Assembly (NCBI GenBank): GCA_964614215.1
Contig: CAZTKP010000087.1
Location: 1-10,943, forward strand
Source of the DNA: CAZTKP01 sp964614215
GTDB taxonomy: Bacteria; UBP6; UBA1177
DNA length: 10,943 bases
Direction: 5' to 3'
This document shows, in pieces, positions 1 through 7,090 of this stretch. Under the pieces are notes generated by a model. The model saw nothing but the letters and a program-made list of their open reading frames with translations. It did no database searches and had not been told where the DNA came from. Position 1 is the stretch's first letter. Each line of letters begins with the position of its first letter. Both the position numbers and the translations under genes were made by a program.

Positions 1-158
1 TTGCCGGTGTCACCGCCTTCCGGCTCTACACATTCTCCGGTTTCAGTGTTGCACGTGTATCCTTCAGGACAGTCAAAATTGTCTACACAGAGATCATCTT
101 CAACAGCACATGACACAGAAACCAGTGCAAACAGCAGTACGGAAATTAATCTTTTCAT
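1..158 (-). CDS. Cys-rich lipoprotein, 5' end only (cut by window edge)
   Basis: The first 52 codons of a gene that continues beyond the left edge. The start is the ATG at 158-156, preceded by a GGAGGG ribosome binding site and by a strong promoter at 191-219. The protein begins MKRLISVLLFALVSVSC, a short lipoprotein-type signal peptide with Cys at residue 17. The lipobox (SVSC) is weak because there is no Leu at -3. The mature part has a spaced cysteine motif (C..NFDCPEGYTC......C, residues 24-43), a compact pattern common in secreted proteins of Myxococcota-like bacteria. The visible part ends in EGGDTG, which resembles the start of the [DN]TG repeat in the lipoprotein encoded at 1818-2945. 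Probably an envelope lipoprotein. Function is unknown and most of the gene is not visible. Confidence 0.75.
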   Translation of the reverse strand, partial: MKRLISVLLFALVSVSCAVEDDLCVDNFDCPEGYTCNTETGECVEPEGGDTG

Positions 159-190
159 TGGGACCCTCCACAGAAAAAGTTGCTGGAAAA

Positions 191-219
191 GTTATACAAA
201 AATGAGAGTCAATTGTCAA
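191..219 (-). promoter_or_regulatory. Sigma70-type promoter for the minus-strand lipoprotein gene
   Basis: On the minus strand a perfect TTGACA (-35, bases 219-214) is followed after exactly 17 bases by TATAAC (-10, bases 196-191). This predicts a start near base 184 and a leader of about 25 bases before the ATG at 158. The match is seen in the sequence; activity is inferred. Confidence 0.75.
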
Positions 220-247
220 AAAAGGACTTGTTCAGACACCCTTAAAC

Positions 248-275
248 TTGACAGATCGGCCCCCGAACTAATAAT
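248..275 (+). promoter_or_regulatory. Sigma70-type promoter for the FadL-like/lipoprotein operon
   Basis: A perfect TTGACA (248-253) is followed after 16 bases by AATAAT (270-275, five of six matches to TATAAT). Transcription would start near 282, giving a leader of about 35 bases before the ATG at 317. The two -35 boxes of this divergent region (214-219 and 248-253) lie only 28 bases apart, so a regulator bound between them could act on both promoters. Confidence 0.7.
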
Positions 276-316
276 GAAGCGGATTTATTGTTTTGAGTGA
301 GTTCAAGGAGTAGTAA

Positions 317-1801
317 ATGTTAAAGAAAAGATTCTTCATTGTAGCAACCCTGATGCTGTTAAGCCTTGATCTGGCGGCATCTTCAGTTCTTGAACTAATG
401 GGATCCGCCGATTCCCCGAACCCTTTTACAGCAAGGATAATATCAACTGGTGCGGAAGCAGCCTACTTCAATCCGGCCTACCTCGTGCTCCAGGAAGATT
501 CCTTTAAACTTGGTTTCGGCATGATGCTTCAGAATAAGGACATTGAACATTTCGACAGGATCAAAGATCATGGTTACGATATAAGTTCGCAGATAGGCAA
601 TGCCGATTCTGCAGAAATAACTACAGGCGGGAAGTATGTTCCCTTAGCCACGTCTGAACTCATAAACGACCGCGGGTCATCAGACTATGATTCTTTCGAT
701 GGAATAATTACGATAGGAGCAGTAAAAAGTATCGTTAAGAACTGGCTTGCAGCAGGAGCTTACGCTCTTATTCCCACAAGCGGAATACAGACACAGGAAC
801 CTTTTTTCAACGATGAAAAAGAGCAGTATTTTTCAAACAGCCTGCACTTTGAACTTTACGGCGACAGACTTAACCAGTTCAGCATGGCTTTTGCACTCGG
901 TGGAAAAGTTTCGAGCTTTCTGAGACTAGGCGCAGGTGTTGCTGTAACGACATATACCATAACCAACAACAAGGTATTTGTCCCTGATTCATCTAAACCT
1001 ACTCTTCAGCTAATAAACACACAGATGAAAGTAAAAGGTTCAGCCAGTCCTTTCTTTTCTTTCGTTGCCAATCCGTTTCTGGGACTCAACCTTACAGGCA
1101 CATTTCACTTCCCCACCAATACCGGAGTTGTTGAACTTAACAACGAAATGCAGGTTAACGGCTGGGAATATGAAGAAGGAGACCCGAAGTATCTGGAAGC
1201 CCGGTCGAGCATGACCGCCGGATATCAGCCGATGAAACTATCTATCGGACTTTACTACGATTTTGTTGTTGACGGATACAAACTCACTCCTCTTGCCTCC
1301 TTTGAATGGGCCAGATGGTCAACCTATGTAAACCGTCATGGAGAAACTCCTCAGGATGAATGGAACGACACCTTTTCTTTTGCCGGAGGATTCATGTTGA
1401 GGCACAGAGAAAGAAAGGCCGCTTTCAACATCAACTATGTACCGTCTCCGGTTCCCGCTCAGACAGGAAGAGAGAACTACGTTGACAATGACAGACTTGG
1501 ATTCTCTGTTGGATACTCGGAATACTTTCATTTTGAGAAATTTTCAATAGGTGGCGGAATTACAAGCTCTATTCAGATACTTCTAAGCAGAACTGAAGTT
1601 AAAGATGATAAAAGAAGCGAAGAAGATGGTGGACTTGTAGATGAGTTTCCCGATGATTCATCATTTTACGGGCCACAGGATGAACTGGATGAATTTAATA
1701 AGGCAAAAGCCGGAATGCAGACCAATAACCCCGGATGGCCCGGATGGAAAAGCAGCGGTTTTGTTTTCGGAATAGGAATATCAGCAGAAGTTTTATATTA
1801 A
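317..1801 (+). CDS. FadL/OmpP1-like outer-membrane beta-barrel protein
   Basis: A 494-residue protein with a Sec signal peptide (MLKKRFF then a hydrophobic run, likely cleaved around residues 20-23). Just after it comes GAEAAYFNPAYL (residues 45-56), which resembles the N-terminal 'NPAGL' hallmark of FadL/OmpP1/TodX transport barrels. The rest alternates short beta-strand-like hydrophobic stretches with polar loops, and the chain ends in an aromatic residue (IGISAEVLY), as expected for outer-membrane barrel assembly. FadL relatives let hydrophobic compounds such as long-chain fatty acids cross the outer membrane; the substrate here cannot be read. The length is slightly above the usual 400-460 residues, with an acidic loop near residues 432-465. 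AAGGAG at 305-310 supports the start. A lipoprotein gene follows after 16 bases, probably in the same operon. Family assignment is moderately sure. Confidence 0.65.
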   Translation: MLKKRFFIVATLMLLSLDLAASSVLELMGSADSPNPFTARIISTGAEAAYFNPAYLVLQEDSFKLGFGMMLQNKDIEHFDRIKDHGYDISSQIGNADSAEITTGGKYVPLATSELINDRGSSDYDSFDGIITIGAVKSIVKNWLAAGAYALIPTSGIQTQEPFFNDEKEQYFSNSLHFELYGDRLNQFSMAFALGGKVSSFLRLGAGVAVTTYTITNNKVFVPDSSKPTLQLINTQMKVKGSASPFFSFVANPFLGLNLTGTFHFPTNTGVVELNNEMQVNGWEYEEGDPKYLEARSSMTAGYQPMKLSIGLYYDFVVDGYKLTPLASFEWARWSTYVNRHGETPQDEWNDTFSFAGGFMLRHRERKAAFNINYVPSPVPAQTGRENYVDNDRLGFSVGYSEYFHFEKFSIGGGITSSIQILLSRTEVKDDKRSEEDGGLVDEFPDDSSFYGPQDELDEFNKAKAGMQTNNPGWPGWKSSGFVFGIGISAEVLY

Positions 1802-1817
1802 TTACAGGGAGGAAATT

Positions 1818-2945
1818 ATGAAAAGATTCACTATTGTTTTAACAATCGTTACAGCTTTTTTCATCATAAGCTGTGGAGACGACGGATCAACCGTTGACAT
1901 GAACAACTGGGAAAACCAGGACAATGAAGTAAATGACGAGGACACTGGTGATACGGGCGATACAGGGAACACTGGTGACACTGGTGACACAGGCGACACA
2001 GGCGACACAGGAAACACAGGTAACACCGGCGACACAGGCAATACCGGTGACACAGGCGACACAGGAAACACAGGTAACACCGGAGATGAGGATGTTGCAG
2101 ATATTGATGAAATGCCGGATGAAGACACCGCTGTTGACCCCCTTCTCGCACAGTTTGTCGGAACATGGGCTCAGAAGATAATTCTTAAATCTGTTTCAAG
2201 CACATCACTTGCTAAAAATGTCCCGAGTGTAACCATCAGATACATCCTTGCCGACATTGAGATCAACAATAAGGGCAACCTTAAAATGACCAGACGTGAC
2301 GGTGTTATGTGTCAGACTGACAATGAAACTGGTGACAGCATGCTTAATAAGGGCGTTGTCGGTTTCAATGAACCTGACTCAAAGTTCAACACGATCTATC
2401 ATTTCTGGAGACCGAACGATATTCCGGGACAGAAAGACACTCCTCAGATCGAAGTTACGGAAGATGGTGGAAAAACTCTTTTCACAGGAAATAAGGAGTG
2501 GGAACTCAGAGGAGCCAATATGACCGATCCATCAACTGAAGAGATGGTAAAATCAAAAGATGATGGCGGACAAGGTGATGATGACACAAGAATATTTGAT
2601 CATGATGCTGATGGAAAGGCTGCTTTTACTATTAAATTCAGCGGATTTGTTAATGGCGATATCTACTACGTTCAGAGACTTACTGCCAAATACATCGGCG
2701 AGCTTGTAAGCGAAGGAAAAATAGAAGGCAATGTTGAATGGACTGATGAACAGTATGCCCACTCATCAACACCTAACATGACTATTAAAGGTCAAAAAAC
2801 AACCGTTACTGAAACAAATAACAGTGTTTTCCAGTTTGTAAAAGTTGCAGACACTATGACATGTGCCGATCTTATTGCACAGAAAGACACTCTTTTTGAT
2901 CTTTTCAATCCGAACACAAATCCTGACGGCGATCCGAACAACTAG
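1818..2945 (+). CDS. Repeat-containing lipoprotein of unknown function
   Basis: A 375-residue precursor with a lipoprotein signal peptide (MKRFTIVLTIVTAFFIISC, lipid-modified Cys 19). An acidic linker follows, then sixteen consecutive [DN]TG triplets (residues 42-89), probably a flexible surface spacer that may bind divalent cations. A second acidic stretch (about 90-107) leads to a globular domain of about 265 residues starting near FVGTW (113-117). That domain is rich in alternating beta-strand pattern and has Cys near 159 and 353. I do not recognise it; the opening GTW loosely recalls lipocalin-like folds, but that is weak. A GGGAGGA ribosome site sits just upstream. It is the second gene after the FadL-like protein, so it may be an outer-membrane partner of that barrel. 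Its stop codon overlaps the stop codon of the convergent gene downstream. Confidence 0.85.
   Translation: MKRFTIVLTIVTAFFIISCGDDGSTVDMNNWENQDNEVNDEDTGDTGDTGNTGDTGDTGDTGDTGNTGNTGDTGNTGDTGDTGNTGNTGDEDVADIDEMPDEDTAVDPLLAQFVGTWAQKIILKSVSSTSLAKNVPSVTIRYILADIEINNKGNLKMTRRDGVMCQTDNETGDSMLNKGVVGFNEPDSKFNTIYHFWRPNDIPGQKDTPQIEVTEDGGKTLFTGNKEWELRGANMTDPSTEEMVKSKDDGGQGDDDTRIFDHDADGKAAFTIKFSGFVNGDIYYVQRLTAKYIGELVSEGKIEGNVEWTDEQYAHSSTPNMTIKGQKTTVTETNNSVFQFVKVADTMTCADLIAQKDTLFDLFNPNTNPDGDPNN
1941..2084 (+). repeat. Tandem 9-bp repeat encoding 16 [Asp/Asn]-Thr-Gly triplets
   Basis: Sixteen degenerate copies of a 9-base unit (GACACAGGC-like) are arranged without interruption inside the lipoprotein gene. Asp and Asn versions alternate irregularly. 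A 35-base stretch occurs twice without mismatch (1995-2029 and 2049-2083, offset 54 bases = six units), which indicates a past duplication of a multi-unit block. The unit length is a multiple of three, so copy-number change would alter linker length without breaking the frame. Confidence 0.95.
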
Positions 2946-3985
2946 TCTTTCCAGATACTTGAGAAATATTCAGAGAACTTTTCCGATATTTTTCTGTCCT
3001 TATTAATAACCACGATCTCTCTATTTCTGTAACATCCTGATGATGTCCAGTTGAGCGAACCGAGAATTACTGTTTCTTCATCTATTACAAAAAACTTATG
3101 GTGAAAAAGAGGATCCTTTCCGAAGATCTTATTATCGAACCTTACATCAGCTCCAAGTGAAGTAAAATAGCGGGCGGCCTTTGCGTTAACGACCTTTCCC
3201 CCATCACCTTTCCAGTTATCGAACACGAGCCTGACAGGTATTCTTTTCTTTTTGAGAACATTCTTAAGACCTGTTATCACAGGATTTTTCGTTGTCACTG
3301 TATAAACTGCCCCGTCCACACCACTATGTGCTTTAAGCAGTTCTTTTTTAATGTTCACGCATGCTTTTCCGGGAGTGAAAAACACTCTTCCTATCTCGGT
3401 ATCACAGCCCTCCGCACACCTTTTCGGCAACTTGCCCTCTGAAGCGTCTCTGACCTCTTCTCTCAATATTTCTGAAGCCTTAGGAGCATTCCTAAAAAGA
3501 ACGGCATTATTTACAGCCCTGCTGTCTGAACCGATATTTGCCGACAGCACAAGAACGTTCTGCGAATCAGTCACGATGAACTTGGAATGAAAAAGACCGT
3601 ACTTTTTCAGGACAGGTCCCCGGCTGAAAGACGGAACATATCCGTCCTTGCTCTTTCCATAGGAAATACTTACTTTTACACCCTTTCCACTCTTTTCTTC
3701 AAGCAGGTCCATGATCCTGTTCTGACTGACAGTATAGGTTGAAACAGCGATACTTTCCTTAGCCTCTGAAATCACCTTTTCTATAAGTGGAAACACCTTT
3801 TCATCAAAAGCAACGATCCTGTCAGACCGATCTGCATCTGCGACTGCATGAACTTCCGGAACGATAAGTTCTTTCTGATCTCTGACAACTTCCCTGGATG
3901 CATCTTCACTGAAAAAGAGATAAACACCAAGAGGAATGGCGATCAGGATTACGTATTCGATTAATTTTACAGCTTTCTTTTTCAA
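2942..3985 (-). CDS. Membrane-anchored phospholipase D-superfamily protein (two HKD motifs)
   Basis: A 347-residue protein with an N-terminal membrane anchor (KKKAVK, then a hydrophobic helix at about residues 9-25) and two PLD catalytic half-sites. HKD1 is HSKFIVTD (His133, Lys135, Asp140), followed by SAN. HKD2 is HHKFFVID (His295, Lys297, Asp302), followed by GSLNW and an NRE. Both signatures are complete, so the enzyme is probably active as an intramolecular pair. The family includes phospholipases, cardiolipin synthases and nucleases; the substrate cannot be decided from sequence. The bulk should be periplasmic if the anchor follows the positive-inside rule. Start is TTG at 3985, with AAGGA five bases upstream, in a TTGA stop-start overlap with the chorismate mutase gene. 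It is the last gene of the rph-aro operon, and its stop overlaps that of the convergent lipoprotein gene. Confidence 0.85.
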   Translation of the reverse strand: MKKKAVKLIEYVILIAIPLGVYLFFSEDASREVVRDQKELIVPEVHAVADADRSDRIVAFDEKVFPLIEKVISEAKESIAVSTYTVSQNRIMDLLEEKSGKGVKVSISYGKSKDGYVPSFSRGPVLKKYGLFHSKFIVTDSQNVLVLSANIGSDSRAVNNAVLFRNAPKASEILREEVRDASEGKLPKRCAEGCDTEIGRVFFTPGKACVNIKKELLKAHSGVDGAVYTVTTKNPVITGLKNVLKKKRIPVRLVFDNWKGDGGKVVNAKAARYFTSLGADVRFDNKIFGKDPLFHHKFFVIDEETVILGSLNWTSSGCYRNREIVVINKDRKISEKFSEYFSSIWKD

Positions 3986-4230
3986 CGATCCTTCACCCAG
4001 CTGAATATCTGTCTATAGATCTTTTCAATGAGTTCTTTACTTTTTCTGCCTGAAGTAACTTTATGAATTATTTCGTTTTCTCTTGCGGAATCTTCTATAT
4101 CCAGACCTTTTTCTTTTTTTATCCGGATAACTCTCTCAGTTATTTCCACTCTCTTTTCAATAAGTTCAGAGATCTTCTCATCGACCTTGTCTATTTCCGA
4201 TCTTGCTTTCTGTATTTCTTTCTCAACCAT
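3982..4230 (-). CDS. aroQ: Chorismate mutase, AroQ class, free-standing
   Basis: An 82-residue all-helical protein matching the AroQ fold. It rearranges chorismate to prephenate, the first step toward Phe and Tyr. Aligned by eye to the mutase domain of E. coli PheA, the active-site residues Arg10, Arg27, Lys38, Asp47, Arg50 and Glu51 correspond to Arg11, Arg28, Lys39, Asp48, Arg51 and Glu52. The C-terminal helix ends early (IYRQIFSWVKDR): the position of E. coli Ser84 is Val, and the Gln88 position falls just past the end. No dehydratase or dehydrogenase domain is fused. The ATG at 4230 overlaps the end of aroA by 8 bases with a poor ribosome site, so translation is probably coupled. Family assignment is firm; full activity is less sure given the short C-terminus. 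Confidence 0.88.
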   Translation of the reverse strand: MVEKEIQKARSEIDKVDEKISELIEKRVEITERVIRIKKEKGLDIEDSARENEIIHKVTSGRKSKELIEKIYRQIFSWVKDR

Positions 4231-5398
4231 TTTTATCCCGTAAAAAACTTATCATTTTTATAAATCCAGGGAAGGATACCCTGTAACTGTCTGAAGGTTC
4301 AAAACTAACATCATTATCTAGTGAAACCAAGCTGTTAAGCATTTCCATCCTGTGATCATCGCTGTGAACGATATTACATTCTTTCTTGTTTTTCCTGAAA
4401 AAAACAGTAAATCCATCATTTTTTTCAGAAACTTCAAAGAAATTTGACAGCAGTTTTACAGTTAGATCAATTCTGTCACTTTCCTTATTTCTAAGCCAGG
4501 AAGCATCTTCAACGGAAAATATCGTTCCTTTTCTGGCCGTCATGTATGCAAGAAAAGGGATCTCATCGATTACATGGGCAATGGTATCTCCTTTTATCAC
4601 CACAGATTCTCCATCCGTAGTTCCCGGTCCTGCCGCAACTGAAACGCTTTCTTTTTCATCAACAATTTCAATATCATATCCGACTTTCTTAAGAATTTCA
4701 AACGGCACAAGTCTCAACTTTTCATCAAGAATTTTTTTCACCTTAACAGCTTTATCGCAGATCAGACCCGCACAGACAGCAATAAAAGCTGCAGAAGGAT
4801 CATTTATACAGCTGACTGAGTAACCCCTCAGATCTTTTGCCGCCTTCACTGAAATAATTTCACCGTTATCATCGATCTGAGCGCCCATTTCCTTTAGAAG
4901 ATTTTCCGTGTTTTTTCTTGTTTTCCATCTATAGGAAAGTTCTCCTCCATTTTTAAGCATAGCAAGGATATGAAAACTTTTAAGCTGAGCACTTTCCGTT
5001 TTCAGAGAAGTTTTAACGAACTCCCCTTTTTTATAAAGGTCCATAGCTTCATAAAAAGCACTGTGATCTCTGCTCATCAAGCTTCCGTCACCTGAAAATC
5101 TGACGTTCCAGCCTTTAAAACTGCAGATCCCCATTAAAACATGCATGACCGTTCCCGAATTTCCGCAGTAAATTTCTTTCTCCGGTTTTTGAGCAGCACC
5201 TGTTATCTCAGCTTTTTCACCACGAATTTCAATATTCTTTCCAAAATCTTCAAGCACTGAAAATGCTGAAAGAATATCTCCTGGCAGGTCTTCACCATAT
5301 GGAACTTCCACCTTTTTTTCTGTCAGAATTGAGAACAGAACCTGTCTGATAAGTGAACTTTTATCAGGAGGGATAAAGGAGCTTAGATCAATCTTCAT
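4223..5398 (-). CDS. aroA: 3-phosphoshikimate 1-carboxyvinyltransferase (EPSP synthase), divergent
   Basis: 391 residues, shorter than the usual 420-450. It joins shikimate-3-phosphate and PEP to give EPSP, the sixth shikimate-pathway step. Family landmarks occur in order: PPDKSSLIR (Lys13, Ser14, Arg18), CGNSGT (78-83), GDGSLMSR (103-110, with the conserved Arg110), ESAQLKS (135-141), NDPSAAF (199-205), IDEIPFLA (278-285 with Asp279), LRNKESDRI (302-310 with Glu306 and Arg309), DDHRM (347-351) and SFPGF (375-379). SAQ rather than SSQ resembles the class II enzymes. Oddities: the Arg normally following NxGTxM (E. coli Arg100) is His86, and the usual RPM is RDH. The start overlaps the DAHP synthase end by 11 bases and lacks a clear ribosome site, implying coupled translation. 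Confidence 0.88.
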   Translation of the reverse strand: MKIDLSSFIPPDKSSLIRQVLFSILTEKKVEVPYGEDLPGDILSAFSVLEDFGKNIEIRGEKAEITGAAQKPEKEIYCGNSGTVMHVLMGICSFKGWNVRFSGDGSLMSRDHSAFYEAMDLYKKGEFVKTSLKTESAQLKSFHILAMLKNGGELSYRWKTRKNTENLLKEMGAQIDDNGEIISVKAAKDLRGYSVSCINDPSAAFIAVCAGLICDKAVKVKKILDEKLRLVPFEILKKVGYDIEIVDEKESVSVAAGPGTTDGESVVIKGDTIAHVIDEIPFLAYMTARKGTIFSVEDASWLRNKESDRIDLTVKLLSNFFEVSEKNDGFTVFFRKNKKECNIVHSDDHRMEMLNSLVSLDNDVSFEPSDSYRVSFPGFIKMISFLRDKNG

Positions 5399-6398
5399 CC
5401 ATGAATTTAATAAGGCTGTTTATCTTTCTGTAGGTCTTCTCAAATGTTTCAAAATCTATTGTCTGGTACCCGTCTGAAAAAGCATTGGCCGGATTAAAAT
5501 GAGTTTCAACCATAAGACCGTCAACACCCATAGCTACGGCGGCATAGGAAGTCGCCGGAACGTATTTCGCGACACCTACACTATGGGAAGGATCAAAGAA
5601 AACAGGGAGATGCGTCATGTCCTTAAGGATCGGAATAGAGGCAATATTCACACTGCTTCTGGTTATATCATCAAAAGTCTGAACACCTCTTTCACACAGA
5701 ATAATGTTCTCGTTTCCCTCGCTCAGCAGATACTCTGCACTTAAAAGAAAATCATCGATCTTTGCACTTAGTGATCTTTTGAGAAGTATGGGTTTTTTTG
5801 ACCTTCCGAGTTCCTTAAGAAGTGAGAAGTTCATCATATTTCTCGCACCGACCTGAATGATGTCGACACATTCCAGAAAAACATCCAGATTTCTTATATC
5901 AACTATTTCCGAGATACACTTCATGTTGTGTCTTGAAGATACATCTCTCAATATTTTCAGACCTTTCTCGCCGAGTCCCTGAAATGAATAAGGAGAAGCT
6001 CTGAGCTTAAAGGTTCCGCCCCTGAGAACTCTTACCTTCTGACCTTCAAGAAAATCGGCTATCTTTTCAAGCGAGTCCTCACTCTCTACACTGCAAGGCC
6101 CTGATATCATTGAAAAACCTTTTCCGAGCTCCACTCCGTCGCCAAGGTCTACAACAGTTTTTTCCTGTTTATACTGACTGCTTACAAGGTAGTAGGGTTT
6201 TGAAACGGCGATCACTTTTTCAACGCTGGGAAGAGATTTGAAACGTCCTATATCGGAGGTCGTTAGATCTCCAACAACAGGAATTAATGTGAATTTAGCT
6301 CCCGGCAGAACATTGAAGGACATACCGTTGGCTATCAGTGTTTCCTTGATCCGTTCTACATTTTCTTCCGGAGTGTCTTTTCTAAGAACAATAATCAT
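5388..6398 (-). CDS. aroF: DAHP synthase (3-deoxy-7-phosphoheptulonate synthase), type I beta with N-terminal regulatory domain
   Basis: 336 residues. It condenses PEP and erythrose-4-phosphate into DAHP, the entry step of aromatic synthesis. The first about 70 residues form a ferredoxin/ACT-like domain as in Thermotoga maritima DAHP synthase, where it mediates Tyr/Phe feedback; similar control is inferred here. The barrel shows ISGPCS (Cys102), KLRASPYSFQGLG (131-143; Lys131), QVGARNM (182-188), LLKR (205-208), DPSH (His272), VETH (Glu298) and SDGYQT (Asp309). Cys102, His272, Glu298 and Asp309 are the metal ligands at the same numbers I recall for the T. maritima enzyme. Small departures are KLRASP for the usual KPRTSP and ERGVQTF for ERGIRTF. 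The ATG sits in an ATGA overlap with the rph stop. The symbol follows common use for this type. Confidence 0.93.
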   Translation of the reverse strand: MIIVLRKDTPEENVERIKETLIANGMSFNVLPGAKFTLIPVVGDLTTSDIGRFKSLPSVEKVIAVSKPYYLVSSQYKQEKTVVDLGDGVELGKGFSMISGPCSVESEDSLEKIADFLEGQKVRVLRGGTFKLRASPYSFQGLGEKGLKILRDVSSRHNMKCISEIVDIRNLDVFLECVDIIQVGARNMMNFSLLKELGRSKKPILLKRSLSAKIDDFLLSAEYLLSEGNENIILCERGVQTFDDITRSSVNIASIPILKDMTHLPVFFDPSHSVGVAKYVPATSYAAVAMGVDGLMVETHFNPANAFSDGYQTIDFETFEKTYRKINSLIKFMDED

Positions 6399-7078
6399 TT
6401 TTCATACCCTGCCGCTATCTTCATTTCATGAATCAAATCCATCACACACTCTCTTGATCGCTCAAGAAGCTCATTAAACATCTCTTCACTCACAGGTTCT
6501 TTCTCTGCTGTCCCCTGCACCTCGATTATATTACCATTTTCACAAAAGACAAAATTAAAATCCGAATCTGCCCGCGAGTCCTTTTCGTAATCAAGGTCTA
6601 CAACGATTTTCCCGTCAACGACACCGGCACTTATAGCTCCTATCCACCTTTTAATAGGATTTTCACCTAGAGTTCCTTCCTTCACAAGTTTTTCAGCGGC
6701 TATGGCACAGGCAAGCATTCCACCGTTAACAGAAGCCGTCCTGGTCCCTCCATCAGCATCGAGAACATCGCAGTCTATCATAAATGTCATGCCTGGAATT
6801 TTTGTCAGGTCCACCGCCATACGGAGAGACCGTCCGATAAGTCTCTGGATCTCCGCAGTCCTGCCTGATATTTTTTTCCGTTCCCTTCCTGCTCTGAATG
6901 TCGTGGAGCCGGGCATCAGAGAATATTCGGCTGTAAGCCACCCCTGCCCATCATCCACGTGTCCGGGAACTGAATTCTGGATAGATACTGCTGTTAAGAC
7001 CTTAGTTCTACCGGCAGTCACAGCAACCGATGAAAAAGGATTAAGCTGAACATTTTTTTCAAACAAATACTTTCTCAA
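6395..7078 (-). CDS. rph: Ribonuclease PH, lacking the usual N-terminal motif
   Basis: 227 residues. A phosphate-dependent 3'-5' exoribonuclease that trims tRNA precursor 3' ends, normally a hexameric ring. Clear family signatures: GQGWLTAEY (44-52), SGRTAEIQRLIGRSLR (71-86), DCDVLDADGGTRTAS (102-116, with phosphate-binding Arg113), and DLDYEKDSRADSDFN (161-175, where Asp161 and Asp167 fit the catalytic pair). Typical RNase PH opens with about 12 more residues containing RxDGR. Here the protein starts at the equivalent of the residue just after it. The start is TTG at 7078, with a near-perfect AAGGAGG five bases upstream. The in-frame upstream codons show no DGR motif, so the shortening looks genuine. 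It is the first gene of the aro operon, with a promoter candidate at 7109-7136. Confidence 0.92.
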   Translation of the reverse strand: MRKYLFEKNVQLNPFSSVAVTAGRTKVLTAVSIQNSVPGHVDDGQGWLTAEYSLMPGSTTFRAGRERKKISGRTAEIQRLIGRSLRMAVDLTKIPGMTFMIDCDVLDADGGTRTASVNGGMLACAIAAEKLVKEGTLGENPIKRWIGAISAGVVDGKIVVDLDYEKDSRADSDFNFVFCENGNIIEVQGTAEKEPVSEEMFNELLERSRECVMDLIHEMKIAAGYEK

Positions 7079-7083
7079 ACTTC

Positions 7084-7090
7084 CCTCCTT
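7084..7090 (-). promoter_or_regulatory. Ribosome binding site fixing the TTG start of rph
   Basis: AAGGAGG on the minus strand lies five bases before the TTG at 7078. No ATG or GTG at suitable spacing competes with it. This strong site is the main reason to accept the shortened RNase PH N-terminus. Confidence 0.8.

Noticed and set aside
1..300. Plus-strand open frame of 99 codons at the left edge
   Set aside because: It runs antisense to the lipoprotein start and through the divergent promoter region; the minus-strand reading gives a proper signal peptide, ribosome site and promoter instead.
1941..2084. CRISPR array interpretation of the repetitive stretch
   Set aside because: Units are 9 bases, contiguous and in frame with no unique spacers; it is a coding tandem repeat.
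1802..2181. Long open frames on the minus strand and in other plus frames across the repeat (Pro/Val/Ser-rich or Cys-rich repeats)
   Set aside because: These are shadow frames of the 9-base tandem repeat, which lacks stops in several frames. No ribosome sites or independent protein character support them.
4386..4823. Plus-strand open frame of 145 codons antisense to aroA
   Set aside because: It overlaps a clearly conserved gene in antisense, is Ser/Phe-rich as expected of reverse-frame translation, and has no recognisable domain.
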